Positions 8,905 to 16,505 of a DNA stretch of 64,000 nt are shown one piece after another. Below the pieces are notes generated by a model. It was given only the letters and a program-made list of their open reading frames with translations, did no database searches and was not told the DNA's origin. Position 1 is the stretch's first letter; each line of letters opens with the position of its first letter. This DNA is from Streptomyces mashuensis (GTDB lineage: Bacteria; Actinomycetota; Actinomycetes; Streptomycetales; Streptomycetaceae), in NCBI RefSeq assembly GCF_014654785.1, contig NZ_BNBD01000022.1, forward strand, positions 23,635 to 87,634. The letters run 5' to 3'. The position numbers and the translations under genes were made by a program.

Positions 8905-9628
8905 CGTCCGCGTGACGCGTACGGGTCCGGGTACGCGCACGTGAGCGGGAGGGACCGGGTGGCATCGCCCCGGTCCCTCCCGTGTTTCCGGGTTCCGTGC
9001 GCCCGGCGGCGGCCGCGAGCACGGCCAGGGCCAGCAGGCACTGGGCGGGCACGTACGTGGCCATGACCCAGAACTGCGGGGCGGGCGCCTGCGGCCAGCC
9101 GGCCATGCGGCCCGCCAGCAACGTGTCGGAGAGCAGGAACAGCAGCCCGCCCGCGACGCCGGGCAGACCGGTGGACGTCGCGCACAGCCCCGTCGCCGTC
9201 AGCAGCAGGCTGTACACCGCGACGGGCAGCCGCATCCCGGCGTCCAGCCCCGGCCACAGCAGCACCAGGACGGCGATCCAGGCGGCGGCGTACGGGACGG
9301 CGACCCGGTACGGGTGGCGGGGCCGGCTGCCGTGCCGGGCGAACAGCAGCAGGTAGCAGACGTGCCCGGCGGCGAACCCGCCCATGCCGAGCAGGAACAG
9401 CGTCCCGCCGTCGGCCAGCAGCAACGTGTCGCCCGCGCACCCCAGGAGCAGCGCGGCGGCGAGGAGGCGCGGCCCGCCGCTCAGTACGGCGTACAGCGCG
9501 AGCAGGGGCATCAGCGCCGGCTTGGTGACGTGGGCGACGGTGCCGGCGCCGGCGAGGAGGGCGCCGAGGTGGACGACGGTGACGGCGCCGAAGGCGGCGA
9601 ACGCCGCTCGCGCGACCGCGGCCTTCAC
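8894..9628 (-). CDS. YhhN-family membrane protein (lysoplasmalogenase-like)
   Basis: A 244-residue multi-spanning protein with about 7-8 hydrophobic helices and the family's conserved acidic positions (CAGDTLLL, then FLLSDTLLAG). YhhN/TMEM86 enzymes hydrolyse the vinyl-ether bond of lysoplasmalogens. GTG 9628 overlaps the stop of the upstream gene (GTGA), so the two are translationally coupled. The last ~35 residues are low-complexity (Arg/Thr/Pro-rich). They run through a hairpin and 11 bases into the convergent protease gene, so this tail may be of recent origin. Confidence 0.75.
   Translation of the reverse strand: MKAAVARAAFAAFGAVTVVHLGALLAGAGTVAHVTKPALMPLLALYAVLSGGPRLLAAALLLGCAGDTLLLADGGTLFLLGMGGFAAGHVCYLLLFARHGSRPRHPYRVAVPYAAAWIAVLVLLWPGLDAGMRLPVAVYSLLLTATGLCATSTGLPGVAGGLLFLLSDTLLAGRMAGWPQAPAPQFWVMATYVPAQCLLALAVLAAAAGRTEPGNTGGTGAMPPGPSRSRARTRTRTRHADVTS
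8946..8982. terminator. strong hairpin terminator
   Basis: A perfect 14-bp stem (8946-8959 with 8969-8982), a 9-base loop, and then TGTTTCC on the + strand. It lies 41 bases after the protease stop and inside the 3' coding end of the convergent membrane-protein gene. Confidence 0.8.
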
Positions 9629-10527
9629 GCGACCCGCCGGCTGACGGGGGCGGCGGAGGGGGTCTCGGGGCGTGGGGTCTTCACGGGCTCCCGCTTGGAC
9701 GCGGGTTGCCAGCCCGGGCCGCGGAACAGGTGGCCCGCCCGGTCCCGCCAGGTGCGGGCCGCCCGGATGTCGCGGGCGATGGCCACGTACTCGTGGGTGG
9801 CCACCCGCAGCGGGTTGTACGTGCGGATGTTCTTGGTCAGCCCGTAGACGGGACGTTTCTCCTCCGCCGTGAACGAGCCGAACAGCCGGTCCCAGACGAT
9901 GAGGATGCCACCGTAGTTCCGGTCGAGGTAGTCGCCCTGGGAGGCGTGGTGGACCCGGTGGTGCGAGGGCGTGTTGAACACGTACTCCACGGGCCGCGGC
10001 AGCTTCCCCACGCGCTCGGTGTGCACCCAGAACTGGTAGACCAGGTTGGCGGAGGAGCAGAAGGCCACGGCCGCCGGGTGGACGCCGGCGAGGATCATCG
10101 GCACGTAGAACGGCCAGACCGTCCACGACGTCCACGGCTGCCGCAGCGCGGTGGTGAAGTTGAACTTCCGGCTGGAGTGGTGCACGACGTGGCAGGCCCA
10201 CAGGATGCGCACCACGTGGTGGGAGCGGTGGGACCAGTAGTAGAAGAAGTCCTGGACGAGGAGCATCAGCGGCAGCGTCCACCACAGCACGGGCACGCGC
10301 AGCGGCGTCAGTTCGTACAGCGCCGTGTAGAGGGCGACGATCGGGATCTTCCACAGCGCGTCGAAGGCGAGACTGCCCAGCCCCATGCCGATGCTGGTCG
10401 CCGCGTCCTTGGCCGCGTAGCCCTCGGCCCGCTCGTCCGGGAGAAGCCGGTAGCTCACCATCTCCAGGACGGTGAGCAGGACGAAGGCGGGCACGGACCA
10501 CAGCACGACATCGGGAAGGTGCGGCAT
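9625..10527 (-). CDS. sterol desaturase / fatty-acid hydroxylase family (alkylglycerol-monooxygenase-like)
   Basis: A 300-residue integral-membrane di-iron oxygenase. The histidine clusters are in place: H100-RSHH104, H113-VVHH117, and H189-H190-RV-H193-H194. They sit between hydrophobic segments, as in sterol desaturase and alkylglycerol monooxygenase (AGMO) proteins. Within this superfamily the substrate cannot be read from sequence alone. The 4-base overlap with a lysoplasmalogenase-like gene makes ether lipids a plausible substrate class. ATG 10527 is followed by a hydrophobic first helix. Confidence 0.82.
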   Translation of the reverse strand: MPHLPDVVLWSVPAFVLLTVLEMVSYRLLPDERAEGYAAKDAATSIGMGLGSLAFDALWKIPIVALYTALYELTPLRVPVLWWTLPLMLLVQDFFYYWSHRSHHVVRILWACHVVHHSSRKFNFTTALRQPWTSWTVWPFYVPMILAGVHPAAVAFCSSANLVYQFWVHTERVGKLPRPVEYVFNTPSHHRVHHASQGDYLDRNYGGILIVWDRLFGSFTAEEKRPVYGLTKNIRTYNPLRVATHEYVAIARDIRAARTWRDRAGHLFRGPGWQPASKREPVKTPRPETPSAAPVSRRVA

Positions 10528-10579
10528 GGCGGCACCATAAACGCGCCGACGGGGCTGCGGCTAGGGGCAGTTACCGCCG

Positions 10580-10608
10580 GGTACCCGGGGTGCCTTACCC
10601 CGGGTACC
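10580..10608 (-). terminator. hairpin after the Rpf-like gene
   Basis: An 11-bp perfect stem GGTACCCGGGG / CCCCGGGTACC with a 7-base loop. It lies downstream of the 10658 stop and upstream of the oxygenase start, so it should separate the two same-strand units. Confidence 0.65.
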
Positions 10609-10657
10609 GTGGCGATGTGGTGGGTGCGGGCCGGGTGCGGGCCGGCCGCGGGCTGTG

Positions 10658-11830
10658 TTACCAGCCGCCGTTGCCGATCTCGGTGCGGTCGCCGGAGCGG
10701 CCGTTGCCGGTGCCGGGGTAGAAGTAGAGCTTCCCGGTCTCGCCCGGCTCCGACTCGACAGCGGCCAGGTCGCCGATGCCGTCGCCGTTGAAGTCGGCGC
10801 CCGCGTAGTCGGAGATGCCGTTCCAGCCGCCGGTACCGATTTCGGTGCGGTCGCCGATGCCGTTGCCGGTGCCGGGGTAGAGGAAGAGCTTGCCGGTGCT
10901 CGTCTCGGTGGCGATCAGGTCGTCCTTGCCGTCCTTGTTCACGTCACCGGGGCCGACCAGCTTGTTCATGCCGTTCCAGCCGCCCTTGCCGATCTCGACA
11001 CGGTCGCCGAGCGCGCCGAGGCCGTTGATGTTGCCCGTGCCGGGGTAGAGAACGAGCTTGCCGGTGCTGATCTCCGTGGCGCCGACGTCCTTCTTGCCAT
11101 CGCCGTTGAAGTCACCGGTGAACAGGTCCTTCAGACCGTTCCAGCCGCCGCGGCCGATCTCGATCCGGCTGCCGACACCGTTTCCGTTGCCGGGGTAGAG
11201 GAAGAGCTTGCCGGTGCTCGTCTCGGTCGCGATGAGGTCGTCCTTGCCGTCCTTGTTCATGTCCGCGACGGTCAGGTCCTTCATCCCGTTCCAGCCGCCA
11301 TCCCCGATCTCGACGCGGTCGCCGAGGCGGCCGTTGCCGGTGCCCGGGTAGCTGAACAGCTTGCCCGACTTCACCTCGACGGCCACGAGGTCCTTCTTGC
11401 CGTCGCCGTTGAAGTCACCGGCGGTGAGGCTGGTCATGCCGGGGTCGGTGGGCTTCGGGGGGAAGGGGTCGGCGTGGTCGTCGCCGAGGCCGGCCGGGGG
11501 GCCGCAGTGGGGCCAGGCCATGACGCCCTGATCGGCGAGAATCTTCTCGGCGATGCGGATCTGCTGTTCCTTGGTGGCCAGGTCTGCGCGCGGGGCGTAG
11601 TCCCTGCCGCCGAAGGCGACCCAGGTGCTCTGGAGGATCTGGAGGCCGCCGTAGAGGTCGTAACGAGGGTTCTGGTTCTGCCAGTTGTTGGTGCTCTCGC
11701 AGAAGGCCACCTTGTCCCAGGTGGCGACCGATGCGGCCTGCGCGCTCCCGGAGTTGAGGAGCGACAGGGCGGCGACGGGGGCGACGGCGAGGGGCAGCAG
11801 GGCCTTGCGTATGCGGGCGGAGGAGGGCAT
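10658..11830 (-). CDS. secreted Rpf-like transglycosylase with five-repeat C-terminal module
   Basis: A 390-residue exported protein. A signal peptide (to about residue 33, SGSAQAA) is followed at once by a resuscitation-promoting-factor/transglycosylase domain (about 34-112) with the catalytic Glu45 in AFCESTNNW and the conserved GGLQILQSTW. This fold cleaves the glycan strand of peptidoglycan. A short Pro/Asp linker leads to residues 129-390. These are five ~52-residue repeats, each with an Asp-rich D.N.DG..D loop and a G.GGW signature, ending exactly at IGNGGW. The same module closes the next two genes. The 56-base gap from the upstream gene allows co-transcription. The ribosome-binding site is weak (AAAAGG). 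Confidence 0.9.
   Translation of the reverse strand: MPSSARIRKALLPLAVAPVAALSLLNSGSAQAASVATWDKVAFCESTNNWQNQNPRYDLYGGLQILQSTWVAFGGRDYAPRADLATKEQQIRIAEKILADQGVMAWPHCGPPAGLGDDHADPFPPKPTDPGMTSLTAGDFNGDGKKDLVAVEVKSGKLFSYPGTGNGRLGDRVEIGDGGWNGMKDLTVADMNKDGKDDLIATETSTGKLFLYPGNGNGVGSRIEIGRGGWNGLKDLFTGDFNGDGKKDVGATEISTGKLVLYPGTGNINGLGALGDRVEIGKGGWNGMNKLVGPGDVNKDGKDDLIATETSTGKLFLYPGTGNGIGDRTEIGTGGWNGISDYAGADFNGDGIGDLAAVESEPGETGKLYFYPGTGNGRSGDRTEIGNGGW
10661..11446 (-). repeat. five-repeat FG-GAP/VCBS-like module, copy 1
   Basis: 786 bases encoding residues 129-390 of the Rpf-like protein. The repeats carry loops such as DFNGDGKKD and DMNKDGKDD, each followed by a TGKL-[FLY]-YPG strand and IG-X-GGWNG. 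Bases 10887-11161 match 12116-12390 with a single difference (10982). Confidence 0.85.
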
Positions 11831-11886
11831 GCGGAACCTTTTGGTGAGGGAGGGTGCGTCGGTGGGGAGGGAGCCCGGGGCTCAGG

Positions 11887-13944
11887 TCACCAGCCGCCGT
11901 TGCCGATCTCGGTGCGGTCGCCGAAGCGGCCGTTGCCGGTGCCGGGGTAGAAGTAGAGCTTTCCGGTCTGGCCCGGCTCCGACTCGACCGCGGCGAGGTC
12001 GCCGATGCCGTCGCCGTTGAAGTCGGCGCCGGCGTAGTCGCTGATGCCGTTCCAGCCGCCCGTGCCGATCTCGACGCGGTCACCGAGGCCGCTGCCGGTG
12101 CCCGGGTAGAGGAACAGCTTGCCGGTGCTCGTCTCGGTGGCGATCAGGTCGTCCTTGCCGTCCTTGTTCACGTCACCGGGGCCGACCAGCTTGTTCATGC
12201 CGTTCCAGCCACCCTTGCCGATCTCGACACGGTCGCCGAGCGCGCCGAGGCCGTTGATGTTGCCCGTGCCGGGGTAGAGAACGAGCTTGCCGGTGCTGAT
12301 CTCCGTGGCGCCGACGTCCTTCTTGCCATCGCCGTTGAAGTCACCGGTGAACAGGTCCTTCAGACCGTTCCAGCCGCCGCGGCCGATCTCCACGCGGCTC
12401 GCCACGCCATTGCCATTGCCCGGGTACAGGAACAGCTTTCCGGTGCTGATCTCCGTCGCGATCAGGTCGTCCTTGCCGTCCTTGTTCATGTCCGCGACGG
12501 TCAGGTCCTTCATCCCGTTCCAGCCGCCATCCCCGATCTCGACACGGTCGCCCACGCGGCCGGTACCGGTGCCCGGGTAGCTGAACAGCTTGCCCGACTT
12601 CACCTCGACGGCCACGAGGTCCTTCTTGCCGTCGCCGTTGAAGTCACCGGCGGTGAGGCTGGTCATGCCGGGGTCGGTGACGGAGGGGGCGACGTCGATG
12701 TAGTCACGGTCGATGTGTATCTCGACCCCGCCGTACGTCTCGTCGACCTCGCCCTTGTACTGGTGCACCCGCTGGTGATCGGCCCACTGGTAGTCCTTGG
12801 CGTACGGCTCGTCGGTGTCGGCCTTGTCGTTCCAGTTCGCCGAGTAGATGACGTCCGGGCGCAGGGAGCCGCCCTCGTCGTAGTCGTCGCTCAAGTGGCT
12901 GATGCCACTGGCTGCGGAGCTGTAGACACCCGAGCGGAAGCCGCTCTCCCGGACCCGCTCGGTCCAGCCGGAGAGGAAGTTCCGGACGGTCGGGCGATAG
13001 CCGTCGGCGTACGCCTCCATGTCGAAGTACAGCACCGTGCCGGGGACGAAGCCGTACTTCTTGGCGAGCGTGACGGCGTCGTCGGCCGCGTCCCGGCCCA
13101 TGGCGGCTGCACGGCTGGAGCTGATGCGCGGAGCCTGCACCCCCACGTAGATGGGCAGCATGTGCCAGCCGGCGCGCGACTGCTCCGCCACCCAGTCGGG
13201 CGTCAGGTTGGGCTGCTCGTAGCCCCGCTCCGCGCCACCGATGTAGATACCGATGCCTCGGTAAGGGGAGTTGTTCCGCCAGGCGTTCATGGCCGAGCTG
13301 CTGGGAGCGGTGTACGTGTCGAATCCCTTGCCGGTGTAGCCGGTGCTGGGCGTCGAGGACCCCGAGGCGGCCAGCGAGCGCGGGGCCTGGCGGAGGGAAC
13401 GCGGGGCGGCGGCGGGCTTCGCGGAGGAGTCGAGCTTCGCCGTGGCGAGGATCTGCTGAATCGCGGCCGGGCTGCTGCTGTACGCGGCGGTCGCGTGCAG
13501 CCCCGCTCCCTCGAAGGTGACGCGCACCTCTCTGCTCTCCGTTGCCGGCAGCGCGGCCGGCACGCTCTTGCCTGCGGGCACGCGCACGGCGTCGAGGTCC
13601 GCCCGCGGGTTGGCGCCGGAGATGGGCTCGATGACCATCGCCTCGGTCTTCGGGGCGACGCCCCGTTCGGCGCACTTCTGGTCCGCACCCGGGTGCCCCA
13701 GGTACACCACGTGCTGGTCGAGACGGACGCAGGTGTCGGGTGCCTTGTCGAGGTCCACCACCTTCCAGGTGGCGGGCACGTTCAGGTTGAGGCCCTTGTA
13801 CGAGACGGTGGTGACGGACGACGTGTCGGCGCCGGGGGCCTTCGTCGCGGCCGTCGCCGGCGTCGTGGCCAGCTGGAGAGGAGCGGCGAGGACGGCGGCG
13901 GAGGCGACGAGCGTGGCGAGACGGCGCAGGTGTGCGGAACTCAC
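11887..13944 (-). CDS. secreted DUF1906 glycoside-hydrolase-like protein with five-repeat C-terminal module
   Basis: A 685-residue exported protein. It has a signal peptide to about residue 33 and an uncharacterised N-terminal domain of ~150 residues (about 40-175). A Ser/Ala/Pro linker follows, then a DUF1906 domain (about 200-420) beginning GKGFDTYTAPS. DUF1906 has the TIM-barrel fold of GH25-like lysozymes and Rv2525c; Asp308 and Glu310 in YFDMEAY are at the expected active-site strand. The C-terminal module (residues 424-685) is the one shared with its neighbours. It stands between the NlpC-like and Rpf-like genes, with a strong hairpin upstream at 13994-14025. The activity on peptidoglycan or other glycans is inferred. 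Confidence 0.88.
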   Translation of the reverse strand: MSSAHLRRLATLVASAAVLAAPLQLATTPATAATKAPGADTSSVTTVSYKGLNLNVPATWKVVDLDKAPDTCVRLDQHVVYLGHPGADQKCAERGVAPKTEAMVIEPISGANPRADLDAVRVPAGKSVPAALPATESREVRVTFEGAGLHATAAYSSSPAAIQQILATAKLDSSAKPAAAPRSLRQAPRSLAASGSSTPSTGYTGKGFDTYTAPSSSAMNAWRNNSPYRGIGIYIGGAERGYEQPNLTPDWVAEQSRAGWHMLPIYVGVQAPRISSSRAAAMGRDAADDAVTLAKKYGFVPGTVLYFDMEAYADGYRPTVRNFLSGWTERVRESGFRSGVYSSAASGISHLSDDYDEGGSLRPDVIYSANWNDKADTDEPYAKDYQWADHQRVHQYKGEVDETYGGVEIHIDRDYIDVAPSVTDPGMTSLTAGDFNGDGKKDLVAVEVKSGKLFSYPGTGTGRVGDRVEIGDGGWNGMKDLTVADMNKDGKDDLIATEISTGKLFLYPGNGNGVASRVEIGRGGWNGLKDLFTGDFNGDGKKDVGATEISTGKLVLYPGTGNINGLGALGDRVEIGKGGWNGMNKLVGPGDVNKDGKDDLIATETSTGKLFLYPGTGSGLGDRVEIGTGGWNGISDYAGADFNGDGIGDLAAVESEPGQTGKLYFYPGTGNGRFGDRTEIGNGGW
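11890..12675 (-). repeat. five-repeat FG-GAP/VCBS-like module, copy 2
   Basis: 786 bases, exactly the same length as the other two copies, encoding residues 424-685 of the DUF1906 protein. Repeats 2-4 are almost identical in DNA to copy 1. Confidence 0.85.
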
Positions 13945-13993
13945 GGTTTCTCCGAAGGCAGGCGGAAGCGACGGGAGCGGGGAGGAGGGGGAA

Positions 13994-14025
13994 GGGGCGG
14001 GCCCGCGGGGCTGCGGGCCCGCCCC
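13994..14025 (-). terminator. hairpin between NlpC-like and DUF1906 genes
   Basis: A perfect 13-bp GC stem (13994-14006 with 14013-14025) and a 6-base loop, 32 bases after the NlpC-like stop. It should stop or reduce read-through from the NlpC-like gene into the DUF1906 gene. Confidence 0.7.
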
Positions 14026-14057
14026 TGGTCAGAGCAGAACCGGGTGACCGGGCGGGG

Positions 14058-15527
14058 TTACCAGCCGCCGTTGCCGATCTCGGTGCGGTCGCCGAGGCGG
14101 CCGTTGCCGGTGCCGGGGTAGAAGTAGAGCTTTCCGGTCTCGCCCGGCTCCGACTCGACGGCCGCGAGGTCGCCGATGCCGTCACCGTTGAAGTCGGCGC
14201 CGGCGTAGTCGGAGATGCCGTTCCAGCCGCCGTTACCGATCTCCACACGGCTCGCCACGCCATTGCCGTTGCCGGCGTAGAGGTAGAGCTTGCCGGTGCT
14301 GATCTCGGTGGCGACGAGGTCGTCCTTGCCGTCCTTGTTCACATCACCGGGGCTGACCAGCTTGTTCATCCCGTTCCAGCCGCCATTGCCGATCTCGATG
14401 CGGTCGCCCAGAGCGCCGAGGCCGTTGATGTTGCCGGTGCCGGGGTACAGGTAGAGCTTGCCCGTGTCGATCTCGGTGGCGCCGATGTCCTTCTTGCCGT
14501 CACCGTTGAAGTCGCCGGTGAACAGGTCCTTCAGACCGTTCCAGCCACCACGGCCGATCTCCACGCGGTCGCCGAGGCCGCTGCCGTTGCCGGGGTACAG
14601 GAACAGCTTGCCGGTGCTGATCTCCGTCGCGATCAGGTCGTCCTTGCCGTCCTTGTTCATGTCGGCGACGGTCAGGTCCTTCATCCCGTTCCAGCCGCCC
14701 TTGCCGATCTCCACGCGGTCACCGACACGGCCGGTACCGGTGCCCGGGTAGCTGAACAGCTTGCCCGTCTTGACCTCGGCGGCGACGAGGTCCTTCTTGC
14801 CGTCGCCGTTGAAGTCACCGGCGGTGAGGTTCGTCATGCCGGGGTCGGTGATGTCGTCGATGACGGACTTGTTGCGGATCGGGAAGTAGCTGTCCGGGTC
14901 GTAGTTCGCGTAGTAGGCGTAGGGGAACACCTTGTGGTGGACGCCCGAGCCGGAGAAGTCGTAACCCCAGTAGCTGCTGTGGTCGTCGTCCGCCCACTTC
15001 TCGAACAGGACGATGTGCCCGTCGTTGCCCGGCTTGGGGTTCAGCAGGGCATCACCGGCCTTGAGCTCGTCCTTGCTGATCCGCTCCGCGACACCCGGGG
15101 TGAAGACGGGCGTGGTGAGCGAGTCGCCGAGGTTCCAGGCCATCGATGCATAACCGGAGCAGTCCATCCGGTAGCCCTCGTACCAGCCGTCCTGGTTGTA
15201 CTTCAGGCCCAGCCCCACCCAGGACTGCGCCCGGTTGATGACCTCGCTGCGCGTCAACTTCGGCGCCGCGAAGCCGGAGGTCCGCGGCGACGCCACAAGC
15301 CCTCTGTTCTTCTGCGCCTTCGGCAGCTTCGGTGCGTACGGCGCGGGGACCGGGGTGATCGGGCCCTGGCCGGGGTTGGCGTGGAGGTCCTGGTTCTGCT
15401 GGGCGGACGCGGCGGCGGCCGGGGCCGCCGTCGCCGAGCCGACCGATGCCGCGACCGTGCCGCCCGTGATGGCGCAGACGAGGGCGATGCCGATGGCGTG
15501 CGAGCGCAGAGTGGTGCGCTTGGGCAT
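14058..15527 (-). CDS. secreted NlpC/P60-like peptidase with five-repeat C-terminal module
   Basis: A 489-residue exported protein. The signal peptide runs to about residue 35 (GSATAAP). A Gln/Pro/Ala-rich spacer follows, then a papain-like domain at about 92-225. The candidate nucleophile is Cys123 (MDCSGYASMAW) and the candidate base His171 (DGHIVLFEKW), as in NlpC/P60 and CHAP enzymes that cut peptidoglycan stem peptides. Residues 228-489 are the shared five-repeat module. ATG 15527 has AGGAGA upstream. It is the first of three same-strand wall-enzyme genes and lies downstream of the small-peptide gene. This copy of the module is the most diverged of the three. Confidence 0.88.
   Translation of the reverse strand: MPKRTTLRSHAIGIALVCAITGGTVAASVGSATAAPAAAASAQQNQDLHANPGQGPITPVPAPYAPKLPKAQKNRGLVASPRTSGFAAPKLTRSEVINRAQSWVGLGLKYNQDGWYEGYRMDCSGYASMAWNLGDSLTTPVFTPGVAERISKDELKAGDALLNPKPGNDGHIVLFEKWADDDHSSYWGYDFSGSGVHHKVFPYAYYANYDPDSYFPIRNKSVIDDITDPGMTNLTAGDFNGDGKKDLVAAEVKTGKLFSYPGTGTGRVGDRVEIGKGGWNGMKDLTVADMNKDGKDDLIATEISTGKLFLYPGNGSGLGDRVEIGRGGWNGLKDLFTGDFNGDGKKDIGATEIDTGKLYLYPGTGNINGLGALGDRIEIGNGGWNGMNKLVSPGDVNKDGKDDLVATEISTGKLYLYAGNGNGVASRVEIGNGGWNGISDYAGADFNGDGIGDLAAVESEPGETGKLYFYPGTGNGRLGDRTEIGNGGW
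14061..14846 (-). repeat. five-repeat FG-GAP/VCBS-like module, copy 3
   Basis: 786 bases encoding residues 228-489 of the NlpC-like protein. It has the same five units and the same terminal IGNGGW, with more base differences than between copies 1 and 2. Confidence 0.85.
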
Positions 15528-15579
15528 GACGAAGTCTCCTGAGAAGCGTTTCGGGCATGGCGGTGCCGCCGAAGGGCCC

Positions 15580-15615
15580 GGGAAAGGAAGGGAGAAGAAG
15601 AGAAGAGAAGAGAGA
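15580..15615. repeat. 36-base homopurine tract
   Basis: An uninterrupted run of purines on the + strand, built from GGAAAG, GGGAGAAG and repeated AAGAG units. It lies in the gap between the small-peptide gene and the NlpC-like gene, so the transcript there would be pyrimidine-rich. Confidence 0.6.
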
Positions 15616-15676
15616 TGGACGCCGTCGTGGCGTCAGGGCCGGTGGGGCGGGGCCGGCGTGGGGCCGGCCCGGCCGG

Positions 15677-15835
15677 TTACTGCCAGCCCATGGAGGCGAG
15701 GACCACGTGCGACTGACCCTGGCCCGGCTCCTGCGCCTGGCCGGCGTGGCCGGCGGCCGGGGAGAGCAGTGCGGTGGCGGCGCCCAGCGCGAGGGCCAGG
15801 ACCGCGGCGGCCTGGGCGATGCGGATGCGGGTCAT
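15677..15835 (-). CDS. small secreted peptide (52 residues)
   Basis: An exported peptide by sequence: MTRIR, then a hydrophobic core of about 20 residues ending near SPAAGHA, followed by a short Gln/Gly/Pro-rich stretch and the C-terminus SHVVLASMGWQ. A GGAAGGA ribosome-binding site stands about 10 bases before the ATG, and codon use is normal for the genome. I do not recognise a named family. The mature part would be only ~20 residues, which suggests a signal or a precursor rather than an enzyme. It precedes the three wall-hydrolase genes on the same strand and is near the divergent TrmB-LuxR gene. Confidence 0.7.
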   Translation of the reverse strand: MTRIRIAQAAAVLALALGAATALLSPAAGHAGQAQEPGQGQSHVVLASMGWQ

Positions 15836-15983
15836 GTCGGGGTGGTCCTTCCGGTGCGGCGAAGTCGTGGGGAGGGAGACCGAACGGAGGCCCGGTGAAC
15901 GTCCCGCGGTGACGTTTCTTCGGTAACTCCGGTGCGCTTCCGGTGTGCTGCAGATGCACGTTCCGTGCGCTTCGGTCTCGCTC

Positions 15984-16006
15984 GTCAGCCGGTGTCCCGG
16001 GCTGAC
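15984..16006. promoter_or_regulatory. inverted repeat upstream of the small-peptide gene
   Basis: Seven-base arms GTCAGCC / GGCTGAC with a 9-base spacer, about 150 bases before the peptide start. It could be an operator or a second hairpin behind the 104-residue gene. Confidence 0.35.
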
Positions 16007-16067
16007 AACGAATAGCTTCGCCGCAGGTCAGGCGGGGCGGAAGGGTTTTCCCCCGGCCTGAAACGGC

Positions 16068-16087
16068 CCTGGACGCTTCGGTCCAGG
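16068..16087 (-). terminator. hairpin after the 104-residue protein gene
   Basis: CCTGGAC / GTCCAGG, a 7-bp perfect stem with a GCTTCG loop, starting 24 bases behind the stop at 16111. Confidence 0.5.
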
Positions 16088-16110
16088 AGGCCGCACCCGC
16101 GGGGGACGGA

Positions 16111-16425
16111 TCAGTCCACGCCGGGTGCGGGCAGCAGGGCGTGCCGGTCCAGCAGCGGTACCTCGGCCTTCACCAGCCGCCACTCCCCCAGTCCCGCGCA
16201 GGTGCGGATGGCGCGGCGGCACAGCTCCGCGGTGCGTTCCTCGGCCTGCGTCAGCCCGTCGGCCAGGAGGAAGACCCCCAGGACCGGGTGGGGCCGGGCG
16301 TGCGGGTGCGCCACCACGTGCTCGACGCGTTCGTGGGGCAGCGCGAGGGCGAGGGTGGACTCCGCCACCGTGTCGGGCAGGTGGGCACCGGGCGGCCCGC
16401 ACAGGCTGGCGTGCACGAGATACAT
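16111..16425 (-). CDS. hypothetical protein (104 residues)
   Basis: A soluble protein beginning MYLVHASLCGPPGAHLPDTV, rich in His and with alternating helix and strand propensity. A segment LGVFLLADGLTQAEERTAELCRRAI looks like the core of a small alpha/beta fold. No signal peptide or membrane helix is seen and I do not recognise a named family. GGGAGGG precedes ATG 16425. It is divergent from the TrmB-LuxR gene, and the 181-base gap between them holds two palindromes, so the two are probably co-regulated. Confidence 0.65.
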   Translation of the reverse strand: MYLVHASLCGPPGAHLPDTVAESTLALALPHERVEHVVAHPHARPHPVLGVFLLADGLTQAEERTAELCRRAIRTCAGLGEWRLVKAEVPLLDRHALLPAPGVD

Positions 16426-16441
16426 GGCGCCAACCCTCCCA

Positions 16442-16455
16442 ACAACAGGTGTTGT
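16442..16455. promoter_or_regulatory. palindrome ACAACAGGTGTTGT
   Basis: A perfect inverted repeat with 6-base arms, 17-30 bases before the start of the 104-residue gene and within the divergent control region. It is a candidate operator for the adjacent regulator. Confidence 0.4.
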
Positions 16456-16489
16456 GCTGCCACCCCGGAAACCGGAACGCTTCAGTCCA

Positions 16490-16505
16490 TGGCCGGTACC
16501 GGCCA
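16490..16505. promoter_or_regulatory. palindrome TGGCCGGTACCGGCCA
   Basis: A perfect 16-base palindrome about 100 bases before the TrmB-LuxR start and 65 bases before the 104-residue gene. It is a candidate operator, though GC-rich palindromes of this size arise by chance in such genomes. Confidence 0.35.

Noticed and set aside
10661..14846. Regular repeats resembling a CRISPR-like or minisatellite array
   Set aside because: The period is about 150-160 bases, the repeats are in frame, and they encode the five-unit protein module in three genes.
15528..16110. c-di-AMP (ydaO-type) riboswitch expected near Rpf genes in Streptomyces
   Set aside because: No conserved ydaO core was found upstream of the Rpf-like gene or its neighbours; the Rpf-like gene has only a 56-base upstream gap.
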